From contig OZ024797.1 of assembly GCA_964017045.1 (NCBI GenBank), positions 18,507,307 through 18,571,306 on the forward strand: a stretch of 64,000 nucleotides of DNA. The letters run 5' to 3'. The stretch comes from Omphiscola glabra (taxonomy: Eukaryota > Mollusca > Gastropoda > Lymnaeidae). Under the pieces are notes generated by a model. The model was given only the letters and a program-made list of their open reading frames with translations, did no database searches and was not told the DNA's origin. This document shows positions 1 to 10,931 of the stretch, piece by piece. Position 1 is the stretch's first letter, and each line of letters starts with the position of its first letter. Made by a program: the position numbers and the translations under genes.

Positions 1-28
1 GACTGAGGGCGCCTGTTTTTACCTTCAG

Positions 29-137
29 GGCTAAGGTCAAGGACATATATCAAGATGACGTCTTTCGAGTTTTATTTCATGACGCCCTTTGCCCCCTCGT
101 GTCAAATGTGTTACCTCCTAGATGAGATGCACTTTAG
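29..137 (+). CDS. Gene A, internal exon: beta-sandwich module, first visible part
   Basis: Open exon between a pyrimidine-rich acceptor (tttttaccttcag) and a consensus donor (TTTAG|gtaagt). It encodes a stretch containing SFEFYFMTPFAP and ends MHF plus two bases of an Arg codon. Those bases are completed by the first base of the exon at 6911, so the phases agree. The FEFYFMTPF segment lines up with TYVFQTFVIPTM in gene B, and both genes have a phase-2 intron straight after the following Arg. That shared intron is the best evidence that this is a real exon. Known: beta-sandwich carbohydrate-binding modules such as CBM20 and CBM21 have this strand pattern. Inference: the module belongs to such a family. 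The 5' part of the gene lies outside the window, and the next exon is 6.8 kb away across a satellite-filled intron. Confidence 0.65.
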
Positions 138-149
138 GTAAGTGGGGGT

Positions 150-3100
150 GGGGGGCGCGATACCAATAATGGTATAGAAGGGCGAGATGCTAAGGATGGT
201 ATGGAAGGGCGAGATGCTAATGATGGTATGGAAGAGCGAGATGCCAATGACGATATAGGAGGGCGAGATGCCAATGATGGTATGGAAGGTGCGAGTTGCC
301 AATGACGATATAGGAGGGCGAGATGCCAATGATGGTATAGAAGGATGAGATGCCAATGATGGTATGGAAGGGCGAGATGCCAATGATGGTATGGAAGGGT
401 GAGATGCCAATGATGGTATGGAAGAGCGAGATGCCAATGACGATATAGGAGGGCGAGATACCAATGATGGTATGGAAGGAGGAGATGCCAATGATGGTAT
501 GGAAGGGCGAGATGCCAATGATGGTATAGAAAGGCGAGATGCCAATGATGGTATAGAAGGGCGAGATGACAATGATGTTATGGAAGGGCGAGATGCCAAT
601 GACGGTATAGAAGGGCGAGATGCCAATGACGGTATAGAAGGGCGAGATGCCAATGATGGTATGGAAGGGTGAGAAGCTAATGATGGTATGGAAGGGCGAG
701 ATGCCAATGATGGTATGGAAGGGCGAGATGCCAATGATGGTATGGAAGGGCGAGATGCCAATGATGGTATGGAAGGGCGAGATGCCCATGATGGTATGGA
801 AGGGCGATATACCAATGATGGTATGGAAGGGCGAGATGCCAATGATGGTATGGAAGGGCGAGATTCCAATGATGGTATGGAAGGGCGAGTTGCCAATGAT
901 GGTATGGAAGGACGAGATGCCAATGATGGTACGGAAGGACGAGATGCCAATGATGGTATAGGATTGTGAGATGCCAATGATGGTAGGAAGGGCGAGATGC
1001 CAATGATGGTATGGAAGGGCGAGATACCAATGATGGTATGGAAGGGCGAGATGACAATGATGGTATGGAAGGGCGAGATGCCAATGATGGTATAGAAGGG
1101 CGAGATGCCAATGATGGTATGGAAGGGCGAGATGCCAATGATGGTATGGAAGGGCTAGATGCAAATGATGGTATAGAAGTGCGAGATGCCAATGATGGTA
1201 TGGAAAAGGAGATGCCAATGATGGTATGGAACTGCGAGATGCCAATGATGGTATGGAAAGGCGAGATGCCAATGACGGTATGGAAGGGCGAGATGCCAAT
1301 GACGGTATGGAAGGGCTAGATGTCAATGACGGTATGGAAGAGCGAGATGCCAATGATGGTATGGAAGGGCGAGATGCCAATGATGGTATGGAAGGGCGAG
1401 ATGCCAATGATGATATGGAAGGGCGAGATGCCAATGATGGTAGGAAGGGCGAGATGCCAATGATAGTAGGAAGGGCGAGATGCCAATGATGGAATGGAAG
1501 GGCGAGATGCCAATGATGGTATGGAAGGAGGAGATGCCAATGATGGTATTTAAGGGCGAGATGCCAATGATGGTATGGAAGGACGATATGCCAATGATGG
1601 TACGGAAGGACGAGATGCCAATGATGGTATAGGATTGTGGGATGCCAATGATGGTAGGAAGGGCGAGATGCAATGATGTTATGGAAGGGCGAGATGCCAA
1701 TGATGATATGGAAGGGCGAGATGCCAATGATGGTATGGAAGGGCGAGATGCAATGATGTTATGGAAGGGCGAGATGCCAATGATGGTATGGAAGGGCAAG
1801 ATGTCAATGATGGTATGTAAGTGCGAGATGTCAATGATGGTATGGAAGGGCGAGATGCCAATGATGGTATGGAAGGGCGAGATGCCAATGATGATATGGA
1901 AGGGTGAGATGCCAATGATGGTATGGAAGGGCGAGATGCCAATGATGGTATGGAAGGGCGAGATGCCCATGATGGTATGGAAGGGCGATATACCAATGAT
2001 GGTATGGAAGGGCGAGATGCCAATGATGGTATGGAAGGGCGAGATTCCAATGATGGTATGGAAGGGCGAGTTGCCAATGATGGTATGGAAGGACGATATG
2101 CCAATGATGGTACGGAAGGACGAGATGCCAATGATGGTATAGGATTGTGAGATGCCAATGATGGTAGGAAGGGCGAGATGCCAATGATGGTATGGAAGGG
2201 CGAGATACCAATGATGGTATGGAAGGGCGAGATGACAATGATGGTATGGAAGGGCGAGATGCCAATGATGGTATAGAAGGGCGAGATGCCAATGATGGTA
2301 TGGAAGGGCGAGATGCCAATGATGGTATGGAAGGGCTAGATGCCAATGATGGTATAGAAGGGCGAGATGCCAATGACGGTATGGAAAAGGAGATGCCAAT
2401 GATGGTATGGAACTGCGAGATGCCAATGATGGTATGGAAAGGCGAGATGCCAATGACGGTATGGAAGGGCGAGATGCCAATGACGGTATGGAAAGGCTAG
2501 ATGTCAATGACGGTATGGAAGAGCGAGATGCCAATGATGGTATGGAAGGGCGAGATGCCAATGATGGTATGGAAGGGCGAGATGCCAATGATGGTATGGA
2601 AGGGCGAGATGCAAATGATGGTAGGAAGGGCGAGATGCCAATGATGGTAGGAAGGGCGAGATGCCAATGATGGTATGGAAGGAGGAGATGCCAATGATGG
2701 TATTTAAGGGCGAGATGCCAATGATGGTATGGAAGGACGATATGCCAATGATGGTACGGAAGGACGAGATGCCAATGATGGTATAGGATTGTGAGATGCC
2801 AATGATGGTAGGAAGGGCGAGATGCAATGATGTTATGGAAGGGCGAGATGCCAATGATGATATGGAAGGGCGAGATGCCAATGATGGTATGGAAGGGCGA
2901 GATGCAATGATGTTATGGAAGGGCGAGATGCCAATGATGGTATGGAAAGGCAAGATGTCAATGATGGTATGGAAGTGAGAGATGTCAATGATGGTATGGA
3001 AGGGCGAGATGCCAATGATGGTATGGAAGGGCGAGATGCCAATGATGATATGGAAGGGTGAGATGCCAATGATGGTATGGAAGGGCGAGATGCCAATGAT

Positions 3101-5612
3101 GGTATGGAAGGGCGAGATGCCCATGATGGTATGGAAGGGCGATATACCAATGATGGTATGGAAGGGCGAGATGCCAATGATGGTATGGAAGGGCGAGATT
3201 CCAATGATGGTATGGAAGGGCGAGTTGCCAATGATGGTATGGAAGGACGATATGCCAATGATGGTACGGAAGGACGAGATGCCAATGATGGTATAGGATT
3301 GTGAGATGCCAATGATGGTAGGAAGGGCGACATGCCAATGATGGTATGGAAGGGCGAGATACCAATGATGGTATGGAAGGGCGAGATGACAATGATGGTA
3401 TGGAAGGGCGAGATGCCAATGATGGTATAGAAGGGCGAGATGCCAATGATGGTATGGAAGGGCGAGATGCCAATGATGGTATGGAAGGGCTAGATGCCAA
3501 TGATGGTATAGAAGGGCGAGATGCCAATGACGGTATGGAAAAGGAGATGCCAATGATGGTATGGAACTGCGAGATGCCAATGATGGTATGGAAAGGCTAG
3601 ATGCCAATGACGGTATGGAAGAGCGAGATGCCAATGATGGTATGGAAGGGCGAGATGCCAATGATGGTATGGAAGGCGAGATGCCAATGATGGTATGGAA
3701 GGGCGAGATGCCAATGATGGTAGGAAGGGCGAGATGCCAATGATGGTAGGAAGGGCGAGATACCAATGATGGAATGGAAGGGCGAGATGCCAATGATGGT
3801 ATGGAAGGAGGAGATGCCAATGATGGTATTTAAGGGCGAGATGCCAATGATGGTATGGAAGGGCGAGATGCCAATGATGGTATGGAAGGGCGAGATGCCA
3901 ATGATGATATGGAAGGGCGAGATGCCAATGATGGTATGGAAGGGCGAGATGCAATGATGTTATGGAAGGGCGAGATGCCAATGATGGTATGGAAGGGCAA
4001 GATGTCAATGATGGTATGGAAGTGCGAGATGCCAATGATGGTATGGAAGGGCGAGATGCCAATGATGGTATGGAAGGGCGAGATGCCAATGATGATATGG
4101 AAGGGTGAGATGCCAATGATGGTATGGAAGGACGAGATGCCAATGATGGTATGGAAGGGCGAGATGCCAATGATGGTATGGAAGGGTGAGATGCCAATGA
4201 TGGTATGGAAGAGCGAGATGCCAATGACGATATAGGAGGGCGAGATACCAATGATGGTATGGAAGGAGGAGATGCCAATGATGGTATGGAAGGGCGAGAT
4301 GCCAATGATGGTATAGAAAGGCGAGATGCCAATGATGGTATAGAAGGGCGAGATGACAATGATGGTATGGAAGGGCGAGATGCCAATGACGGTATAGAAG
4401 GGCGAGATGCCAATGACGGTATAGAAGGGCGAGATGCCAATGATGGTATGGAAGGGTGAGAAGCTAATGATGGTATGGAAGGGCGAGATGCCAATGATGG
4501 TATAGAAGGGCGAGATGACAATGATGGTATGGAAGGGCGAGAGGCCAATGACGGTATAGGAGGGCGAGATGCTAATGATGGTATGGAAGGGCGAGATGCT
4601 AATGATGGTATGGAAGGGCGAGATGCCAATGGTGGTATGGAAGGGCGAGATGCCAATGATGGTATGGAAGGGCGAGATGGCAATGATGGTGTGGAATGGT
4701 GAGATGCCAATGTTCGTGTGGAAGGGCGAGATGCCAATGATGGTATGGAAGGGCGAGATGCCAATGATGGTATGGAAGGGCGAGATGCCAATGTTCGTGT
4801 GGAATGGCGAGATGCCAATGTTCGTGTGGAAGGGCGAGATGCCAATGATGGTATGGAAGGGCGAGATGCCAATGTTCGTGTGGAAGGGCGAGATGCCAAT
4901 GATGGTATGGAAGGTCGAGATGCCAATGTTCGTGTGGAAGGGCGAGATGCAAATGATGGTATGGAAGGGCGAGATGCCAATGTTGGTATGGAAGGGCGAG
5001 ATGCCAATGTTGGTATGGAAGGGCGAGATGCCAATGATGGTATGGAAGGGCGAGATGCCAATGTTGGTATGGAAGGGCGAGATGCCAATGACGGTATGGA
5101 AGGAGGAGATGCCAATGATGGTATGGAAGGGCGAGATGCCAATGATGGTATAGAAGGGCGAGATGCCAATGATGGTATAGAAGGGCGAGATGACAATGAT
5201 GGTATGCAAGGGCGAGATGCCAATGTTCGTGTGGAAGGGCGAGATGCCAATGATGGTATGGAAGGGCGAGATGCCAATGTTCGTGTGGAAGGGCGAGATG
5301 CCAATGATGGTATGGAAGGGCGAGATGCCAATGATGGTATGGAAGGGCGAGATGCCAATGTTCGTGTGGAAGGGCGAGATGCCAATGTTCGTGTGGAAGG
5401 GCGAGATGCCAATGTTCGTGTGGAAGGGCGAGATGCCAATGATGGTATGGAAGGGCGAGATGCCAATGATGGTATGGAAGGGCGAGATGCCAATGTTCGT
5501 GTGGAAGGGCGAGATGCCAATGTTCGTGTGGAAGGGCGAGATGCCAATGTTCGTGTGGAAGGGCGAGATGCCAATGTTCGTGTGGAAGGGCGAGATGCCA
5601 ATGATGGTTTGA
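150..5612 (+). repeat. 27-bp satellite with higher-order structure, about 200 units
   Basis: Monomers built on GAGATGCCAATGATGGTATG plus GAAGGGC repeat without a break for 5.4 kb. Variant monomers recur at long intervals: the blocks starting near 1831 and 2985 and those near 2192 and 3346 repeat at about 1154 bp, and the pair near 1011 and 2192 at about 1181 bp. A block near 418 returns near 4205. A second monomer type (GATGCCAATGTTCGTGTGG) is confined to about 4700-5600. The unit is a multiple of three and lacks stops in several frames, so long false open frames run on both strands. It lies inside the large intron of gene A. Confidence 0.97.
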
Positions 5613-5689
5613 AAGTACTTGAAGTAATTTATGTTGTGTGAACAAGTCCATTGTTCATAAGTTCGATAGTCTTGCGATAAGGGTGAGAT

Positions 5690-6385
5690 GTATACAGAAA
5701 TGATCACATCCCAACATGAGATGATCACATCCCAAAATGAGATGAACACATCCCAATATGAGATGAACACATCCCAACATGAGATGATCACATCCCAATA
5801 TGAGATGAACACATCCCAACATGAGATGATCACATCCCAACATGAGATGAACACATCCCAACATGAGATGATCACATCCCAACATGAGATGATCACATCC
5901 CAACATGAGATGATCACATCCCAACATGAGATGATCACATCTTAACATGAGATGATTACATCCTAACATGAGATGATCACATTCCAACAAGAGATGATCA
6001 CATCCCAACATTGAGATGATCACATCCCATCATGAGATGATCACATCCCAACATGAGATGATCACATCCCAATATGAGATGATCACATCCCAATATGAGA
6101 TGATCACATCCCAACATGAGATGATCACATCCCAACAAGAGATGATCACATCCCAACATTGAGATGATCACATCCCAACATGAGATGATCACATCCCAAC
6201 ATGAGATGATCACATCCCAATATGAGATGATCACATCCCAACATGAGATGATCACATCCCAATATGAGATGATCACATCCCAACATGCGATGATCACATT
6301 GCAACATGAGATGATCACATCCCAATATGAGATGATCACATCCCAACATGAGATGATCACATCCCAATATGAGATGTTCACATTC
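5690..6385 (+). repeat. 21-bp tandem array, about 33 units
   Basis: Units of ATGATCACATCCCAACATGA with point variants (AACACATCC, CCCAATATG). Each unit carries the palindrome TGATCA or a close variant. It follows the 27-bp satellite after about 80 bp and lies in the same intron of gene A. Confidence 0.95.
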
Positions 6386-6597
6386 GAACATGTAGCTTCA
6401 ACTACATAACTCAGACTTAAAATGTAATGTTAATGCTTTAAGCATGACATTCCCGAATTAAACTTGATATTCCCGAATGGAAAACACATAGAAATTTAAT
6501 CATAGATAGATATAATATCTGCCTAACTGACCATATGCTAGTACTACACATAAGACTTGCCATATGTTTTAGCACATACACTTCGTACTCAATAAGT
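6386..6597. other. AT-rich intron segment
   Basis: Non-repetitive intron DNA between two arrays. No exon or element was seen. Confidence 0.5.
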
Positions 6598-6910
6598 CGT
6601 GTTCCTCACACAGACTCGCACTCAATAATTCTTCTTCCTCACACAGACTCGCACCCAATAATTCTTGTTCCTCACACAGACTCGCACCCAATAATTCTTG
6701 TTCCTCACACAGACTCCCACTCAATAATTCTTGTTCCTCACACAGACTCGCACTCAATAATTCTTGTTCCTCACACAGACTCGCACTCAATAATTCGTGT
6801 TCCTCACACAGACTCGCACCCAAAAATTCTTGTTCCTCACACAGACTCGCACTCAATAATTCTTGTTACTCACACAGACTCGCACTCAATAATTCTTGTT
6901 ACTCATACAG
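6598..6910 (+). repeat. 33-bp array derived from a splice acceptor, ten acceptor copies
   Basis: Each unit contains ctcacacag|ACTCGCACTCAA, that is, the acceptor and first 12 bases of the exon at 6911. AG positions fall at 6613, 6646, 6679, 6712, 6745, 6778, 6811, 6844, 6877 and 6910. Read in the exon's frame the units contain no stop, so use of an upstream copy would insert 11-residue repeats without a frameshift. Confidence 0.9.
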
Positions 6911-6992
6911 ACTCGCACTCAAGTATGCTGACGACCCGCCCTGTGATGGCAAAGATTTTATTGTAGAAATTTGGACGGACCTTTACCACAAG
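6911..6992 (+). CDS. Gene A, internal exon: end of first beta-sandwich module
   Basis: Encodes (R)LALKYADDPPCDGKDFIVEI followed by WTDLYHK. The acceptor is actcatacag and the donor is CACAAG|gtgagt. It enters in phase 2 and leaves in phase 0, matching the exons at 29-137 and 7561. The segment corresponds to the gene B exon at 17400 (LTFNVKWGKMLFW...DNLLDIEL): a core strand of alternating hydrophobic residues, then a loop and a last strand. The exact acceptor is uncertain because nine further copies of it lie upstream at 33-bp steps, all in frame. Confidence 0.75.
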
Positions 6993-7054
6993 GTGAGTGG
7001 AACAAGTTTAAGATACAGACATTGCCACTTTAACTATAACCTTCTGTTCACTTG

Positions 7055-7545
7055 TTCATAGTCCATATAAAAGAACAGTTCATATTAATAACAGTTCATA
7101 TAAAATAGCATAGTTTATATAAAATACCATAGTTCCTATAAATACCATAGTTTATATAAAATACTATAGTTCATATAAAATACTCTAGTTCATATAAAAT
7201 ACCATAGTTCATATAAAATACCATATTTTATATATAATAGCATAGTTCATATAAAATACCATAGTTTATATAAAATACCATATTTCATATAAATACTCTA
7301 CTAGTTCATATAAAATACCATAGTTCATATAAAATACCATAGTTCATATAAAATACCATAGTTTATATATAATAGCATAGTTCATATAAAATACCATAGT
7401 TTATATAAAATACCATAGTTCATATAAATACTCTACTAGTTCATATAAAATACCATAGTTCATATAAAATACCATAGTTCATATAAAATACCATAGTTCA
7501 TATAAATACCCTAGTTCATATAAAATAGCATAGTTCATATAAAAT
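7055..7545 (+). repeat. 19-bp AT-rich intronic array
   Basis: Units of TTCATATAAAATACCATAG with TTTATATAAAATAGCATAG variants, about 25 copies. It ends about 15 bp before the acceptor at 7560 and so occupies the branch-point and polypyrimidine region of that intron. Confidence 0.95.
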
Positions 7546-7560
7546 AAATAATCTTCCTAG

Positions 7561-7767
7561 GAAAACAACGAGGGGGCGTGGCATGGCGTCCCGATGAACT
7601 TTATCTCTACAGAACGATTGGTCGACACCAAAGCATGTGTGTCCTATTATGGCGCTGACCTGATCATCACGTGCGTGGGGTGCTACTCGTTCACATACAG
7701 GGCGCGCCACAGGACGGAGGAGGAGTTCACGTGGGCGGAGTGGATCGGGATCAATGGGCGCCTTGAG
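7561..7767 (+). CDS. Gene A, internal exon: second beta-sandwich module
   Basis: The acceptor is aatcttcctag, entry is phase 0, and 69 codons follow. The product starts ENNEGAWHGVPMNF and ends with a stretch containing SFTYRARHRTEEEFTWAEW and NGRLE. The start corresponds to ENPYGIWKEIKLEY in gene B at the same intron phase. The end has the pattern aromatic-rich strand, Trp loop, Asn-Gly, last strand seen in starch/glycogen-binding CBM21-type domains. The donor (CTTGAG|gtcatt) keeps phase 0 into the exon at 9789 but is a weak consensus, so the 3' edge is the least certain part. Function inferred: glycan or glycogen binding that positions the phosphatase-fold domain. It could instead be an unrelated immunoglobulin-like fold. 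Confidence 0.72.
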
Positions 7768-7867
7768 GTCATTTGTTACGTCATCGAAAGATGGCTGCTA
7801 ATTTCATAATGGACTTTTAAGTGTTTTTTTATTAATATTAATGATTAAAAAAAGAAAAAGGGTGAAT

Positions 7868-8110
7868 TATGTGCAGTGAGCCACAAAATCTGTTTAACAG
7901 TTCTGACCAATCATCACCGAGGTAATCTGTTAAAAGTTCTGACCAATCATCGTCGAGGTAATCTGTTTAACAGTTCTGACCAATCATCACCGAGGTAATA
8001 TGTTAAAAGTTCAGACCAATCATCGTCGAGGTAATCTGTTTAACAGTTCTGACCAATCATCACCGAGGTAATCTGTTGAACGGTTCTGGCCAATCCTCAG
8101 CGAGCCATCA
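7868..8110 (+). repeat. 36-37-bp array, about 6 units
   Basis: Units contain GAGGTAATCTGTTTAACAGT followed by TCTGACCAATCATC, alternating between two subtypes (caccGAGG and cgtcGAGG). Intron of gene A. Confidence 0.93.
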
Positions 8111-8454
8111 CCACAGGTATGAACAGATACAAACAAAGAGAAAACAGACTTTACCAAACATGTTGTTTAGAAAAAAATGTCTGTTTTAAACCTATTCAAG
8201 ATAGTGATGTCCCTTTTAACCAAGTGACCCAGCATCCCCCCACTCGCTTTTTGACTTCACTGCTTACTGCAATTACAACTTCATACGCGTACGTGATTTC
8301 CAAAGCCTCTTACCAAACTATTGTTTGAGATGAACAAGGTCAAGACTTCAACCTAGCCTTATAGTCTTGTCCATTCCAGGTACGACGTCAAACAGATCAC
8401 CTGACAACTTACATACAGGAGCCCATTACAATCAAGGTGGGTTCATGCCTTGTT
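8111..8454. other. Intron segment without recognised feature
   Basis: Non-repetitive intron DNA. A 69-codon open frame from 8119 has no family signature and is not called as coding. Confidence 0.4.
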
Positions 8455-8457
8455 CAT

Positions 8458-8898
8458 GGGGGCCGATGTAATAGTTAGGTGAGTCGCCAGTAGCATGAGA
8501 CAGGGCATAGAGCAGGTCATTGGGGCCGATGTAATAGTTAGGTGAGTCGCCAGTAGCATGAGACAGGGCATAGAGCAGGTCATTGGGGCCGATGTAATAG
8601 TTAGGTGAGTCGCCAGTAGCATGAGACAGGGCATAGAGCAGGTCATTGGGGCCGATGTAATAGTTAGGTGAGTCGCCAGTAGCATGAGACAGGGCATAGA
8701 GCAGGTCATTGGGGCCGATGTAATAGTTAGGTGAGTCGCCAGTAGCATGAGACAGGGCATAGAGCAGGTCATTGGGGCCGATGTAATAGTTAGGTGAGTC
8801 GCCAGTAGCATGAGACAGGGCATAGAGCAGGTCATTGGGGCCGATGTAATAGTTAAGGGAGTCGCCAGTAGCACGAGACAGAACTTAGAGCAGGTCAG
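8458..8898 (+). repeat. 63-bp array, 7 nearly identical units
   Basis: Units begin TGGGGCCGATGTAATAGTTA. The six complete internal copies look identical, and only the last unit has several changes, which suggests recent expansion or homogenisation. Because 63 is a multiple of three, a false repeat protein opens on the minus strand. Confidence 0.97.
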
Positions 8899-8924
8899 GA
8901 CGTTATATACATTGAAGGGTTATG

Positions 8925-9130
8925 AAATCAGGATATACGACTGGGTTAGGACATCGGGACATACGACTGGGTTAGGATATCGGGACATATGACTGGGTAG
9001 GATATCAGGACATATGACTTGTTTAGGACATCAGGACATACTGCTAGGCCAGGACATTGGACTTCTGCTGAATCAGGACATCGGGCTGTAAAATGCTGGG
9101 GTAGGACTTTAGGACATGCTGGTACATGTA
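8925..9130 (+). repeat. Degenerate array of 23-27 bp units
   Basis: Units of the form GGACATCGGGACATACGACT with GGGTTA spacers decay towards the right. About 8 copies. Confidence 0.8.
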
Positions 9131-9460
9131 ACCTACATATTCTGAGAAATCAGTCGAAAAGCGTATTACTGACATTGGTCATAGTTAAGTTAATTCCTTG
9201 TAAACCCTGAATATCGACACTGTGTCCGAAAAATGGGAACCGTATTGATAATGATTGGTGGTCTTGGTGAGCATATCTTGAAGCAAATGGTGGACACTTT
9301 GAACACCAACTACAGTTTAATAAAAAATTAACATTATGTTAGAATTAAAATAGTTTTGGAATTTATAAAATTGATAAATATTTACCATTAGTTTCCGTCT
9401 TTATAAAATGGGTTCCCTTTTTTCGGTTACAGTGTATATTGGTGATCGTTTAGATTAAAC

Positions 9461-9541
9461 CAGCTGTTCTCAACCTGTGGGTCGCGACCCCTTTGAGGGT
9501 CGCACGACCCTTTCACAGTGTTCGCCTAAGACCATCGGAAA

Positions 9542-9601
<60 letters not shown>

Positions 9602-9709
9602 TATACAGTGATGAAGTAGCAACGAAAATTTTTTGGTTGTTTGGGGTCGCCACAACATTAGGAGAACTGTATTAAAGGGTCGCGACATAAGAAGGTTGAG
9701 AACCACTGG
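9461..9709 (-). mobile_element. SPIN-like hAT MITE, copy 1
   Basis: Starts CAGCTGTTCTCAACCTGTGG and ends GGTTGAGAACCACTG, giving terminal inverted repeats. It contains GTCGCGACCCCTTTGAGGGTC and GCCTAAGACCATCGGAAAAC, which are recognisable internal motifs of the SPIN family in reverse orientation. Flanking 8-mers GATTAAAC and GATTAGAC differ by one base, as an aged 8-bp hAT target-site duplication would. A CA/TA dinucleotide run (9541-9600) has expanded inside. There is no transposase. It lies in the gene A intron between the exons at 7561 and 9789. Confidence 0.85.
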
Positions 9710-9788
9710 ATTAGACCATTACAAATAAACACTTGTCTCACCTACGCCTCAACTGTGCCTAACCAGTGCCTAACATTTTCCTTCCAAG

Positions 9789-9961
9789 ATCACTCACAAC
9801 ATCTACATCGGCAACTACTCAGCCGCAACTGAGGCTCACCTCAACGGCTTCGACGCCCTCCTCAATGTCTCGGACGACGCCCCTGTATACGCCAAACAGC
9901 TGTCAAGGCCAATCATTCTAAAGAAGCTTCCAATTTCTTTTGGTGTGGACAATGTCATAAG
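9789..9961 (+). CDS. Gene A, internal exon: N-terminal half of dual-specificity phosphatase fold
   Basis: The acceptor is ttttccttccaag, phase 0. It encodes ITHNIYIGNYSAATEAHLNG, then FDALLNVSDD and ILKKLPISFGVDNVI. I-x-x-N-I-Y-I-G-N-Y, alanines, then a hydrophobic strand ending LNVS is the standard opening of the dual-specificity phosphatase (DSP) fold. LPISFGVDN fits the strand and general-acid loop region. The donor ATAAG|gtcaga (phase 2) joins the exon at 10932 to give NVIS-ETSLLEAVFWL, a continuous helix as expected. The donor is followed by six further copies of itself at 45-bp steps, so the true 3' edge is ambiguous but always in frame. Confidence 0.82.
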
Positions 9962-10245
9962 GTCAGAGTGCGTGAACTGTCATGGTAGTGTGGTTAATGT
10001 CATAAGGTCAGAGTGGGAGAACTGTCATGGTAGTGTGGACATTGTCATAAGGTCTGAGCGCGTCAGATGTCATGGTAGTGTGGACAATGTCATAAGGTCA
10101 GAGCGTGTGAAATGTCATGGTAGTGTGGACAATGTCATAAGGTCAGAGCGCGTGAGATGTCATGGTAGTGTGGTCAATGTCATAAGGTCTGAGCGCGTCA
10201 GATGTCATGGTAGTGGGGACAATGTCATAAGGTCAGAGCGTGTAC
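9962..10245 (+). repeat. 45-bp array derived from a splice donor, seven donor copies
   Basis: The last 17 or so bases of the exon (GTGGACAATGTCATAAG) and the donor gtcaga recur every 45 bp. Donor GT positions are 9962, 10007, 10052, 10097, 10142, 10187 and 10232. The exon's reading frame stays open through the whole array, which reads as a 15-residue repeat containing SERVRCHGSVDNVIR. Confidence 0.9.
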
Positions 10246-10277
10246 GCAACGACAACGTAACTCAGACTGTCCGATGC

Positions 10278-10447
10278 CTGCGGGCCACCATTTGGGGAAA
10301 GCTGATCTTGCCCGCGGGCCACCATTTGGGGGAATCTGATCTTGCCCGCGGGCCACCATTTGGGGGAAGCTGATCTTGCCCGCGGGCCACCATTTGGGGG
10401 AAGCTGATCTTGCCCGCGGGCCACCATTTGGGGGAAGCTGATCTAAG
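10278..10447 (+). repeat. 33-bp array, 5 units
   Basis: Units containing GGCCACCATTTGGGGGAAGC and TGATCTTGCCCGC follow the donor-derived array almost directly. Near identical apart from the edge copies. Confidence 0.95.
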
Positions 10448-10629
10448 CCCCAAATTGTGACAGTGTGTAAACTGTTATAAGCTTAGTGTGTGCATAATAT
10501 CATTGGATATATGTCAGACGATATTGACCCATAATTAAAATGATAATTTCACATATGTTCTGTCTGTCCTCCTATGTCATCAATTTTTGGATCAGACACA
10601 AGCCATATGATCTGTGTCTTCAGATATTA

Positions 10630-10905
10630 GCAGCGTGAAGACACATTGAAGATGTGAAGACACATTGAAGATGTGAAGCCACATTGAATATGTGATGACA
10701 CATTGAAGATGTGAAGCCACATTGAAGATGTGAAGACACATTGAAGATGTGAAGACACATTGAAGATGTGATGACACATTGAAGATGTGAAGCCACATTG
10801 AAGATGTGAAGCCACATTGAGGATGTATAGGCACATTGAAGATGTGAAGCCACATTGAAGAAGTGAAGACACATTGAAGATGTGAGGACACATCGAAGAT
10901 GTAAC
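10630..10905 (+). repeat. 19-bp array, about 14 units
   Basis: Units ACATTGAAGATGTGAAGAC and ACATTGAAGATGTGAAGCC. It ends about 25 bp before the acceptor of the last gene A exon. Confidence 0.95.
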
Positions 10906-10931
10906 TCTCGTTAATTCGCTATTTCCTGCAG

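Noticed and set aside
111..5938. Long repetitive open frames on both strands (MEGRDANDG-, SIPSLASRP- and HWHLALPYH-type proteins)
   Set aside because: They arise because the 27-bp unit is a multiple of three and has no stop in several frames. All frames are open in parallel on both strands, with no gene structure.
6535..6966. Open frame with VPHTDSHSIIL repeats
   Set aside because: It is a by-product of the 33-bp array in a frame other than that of the real exon at 6911.
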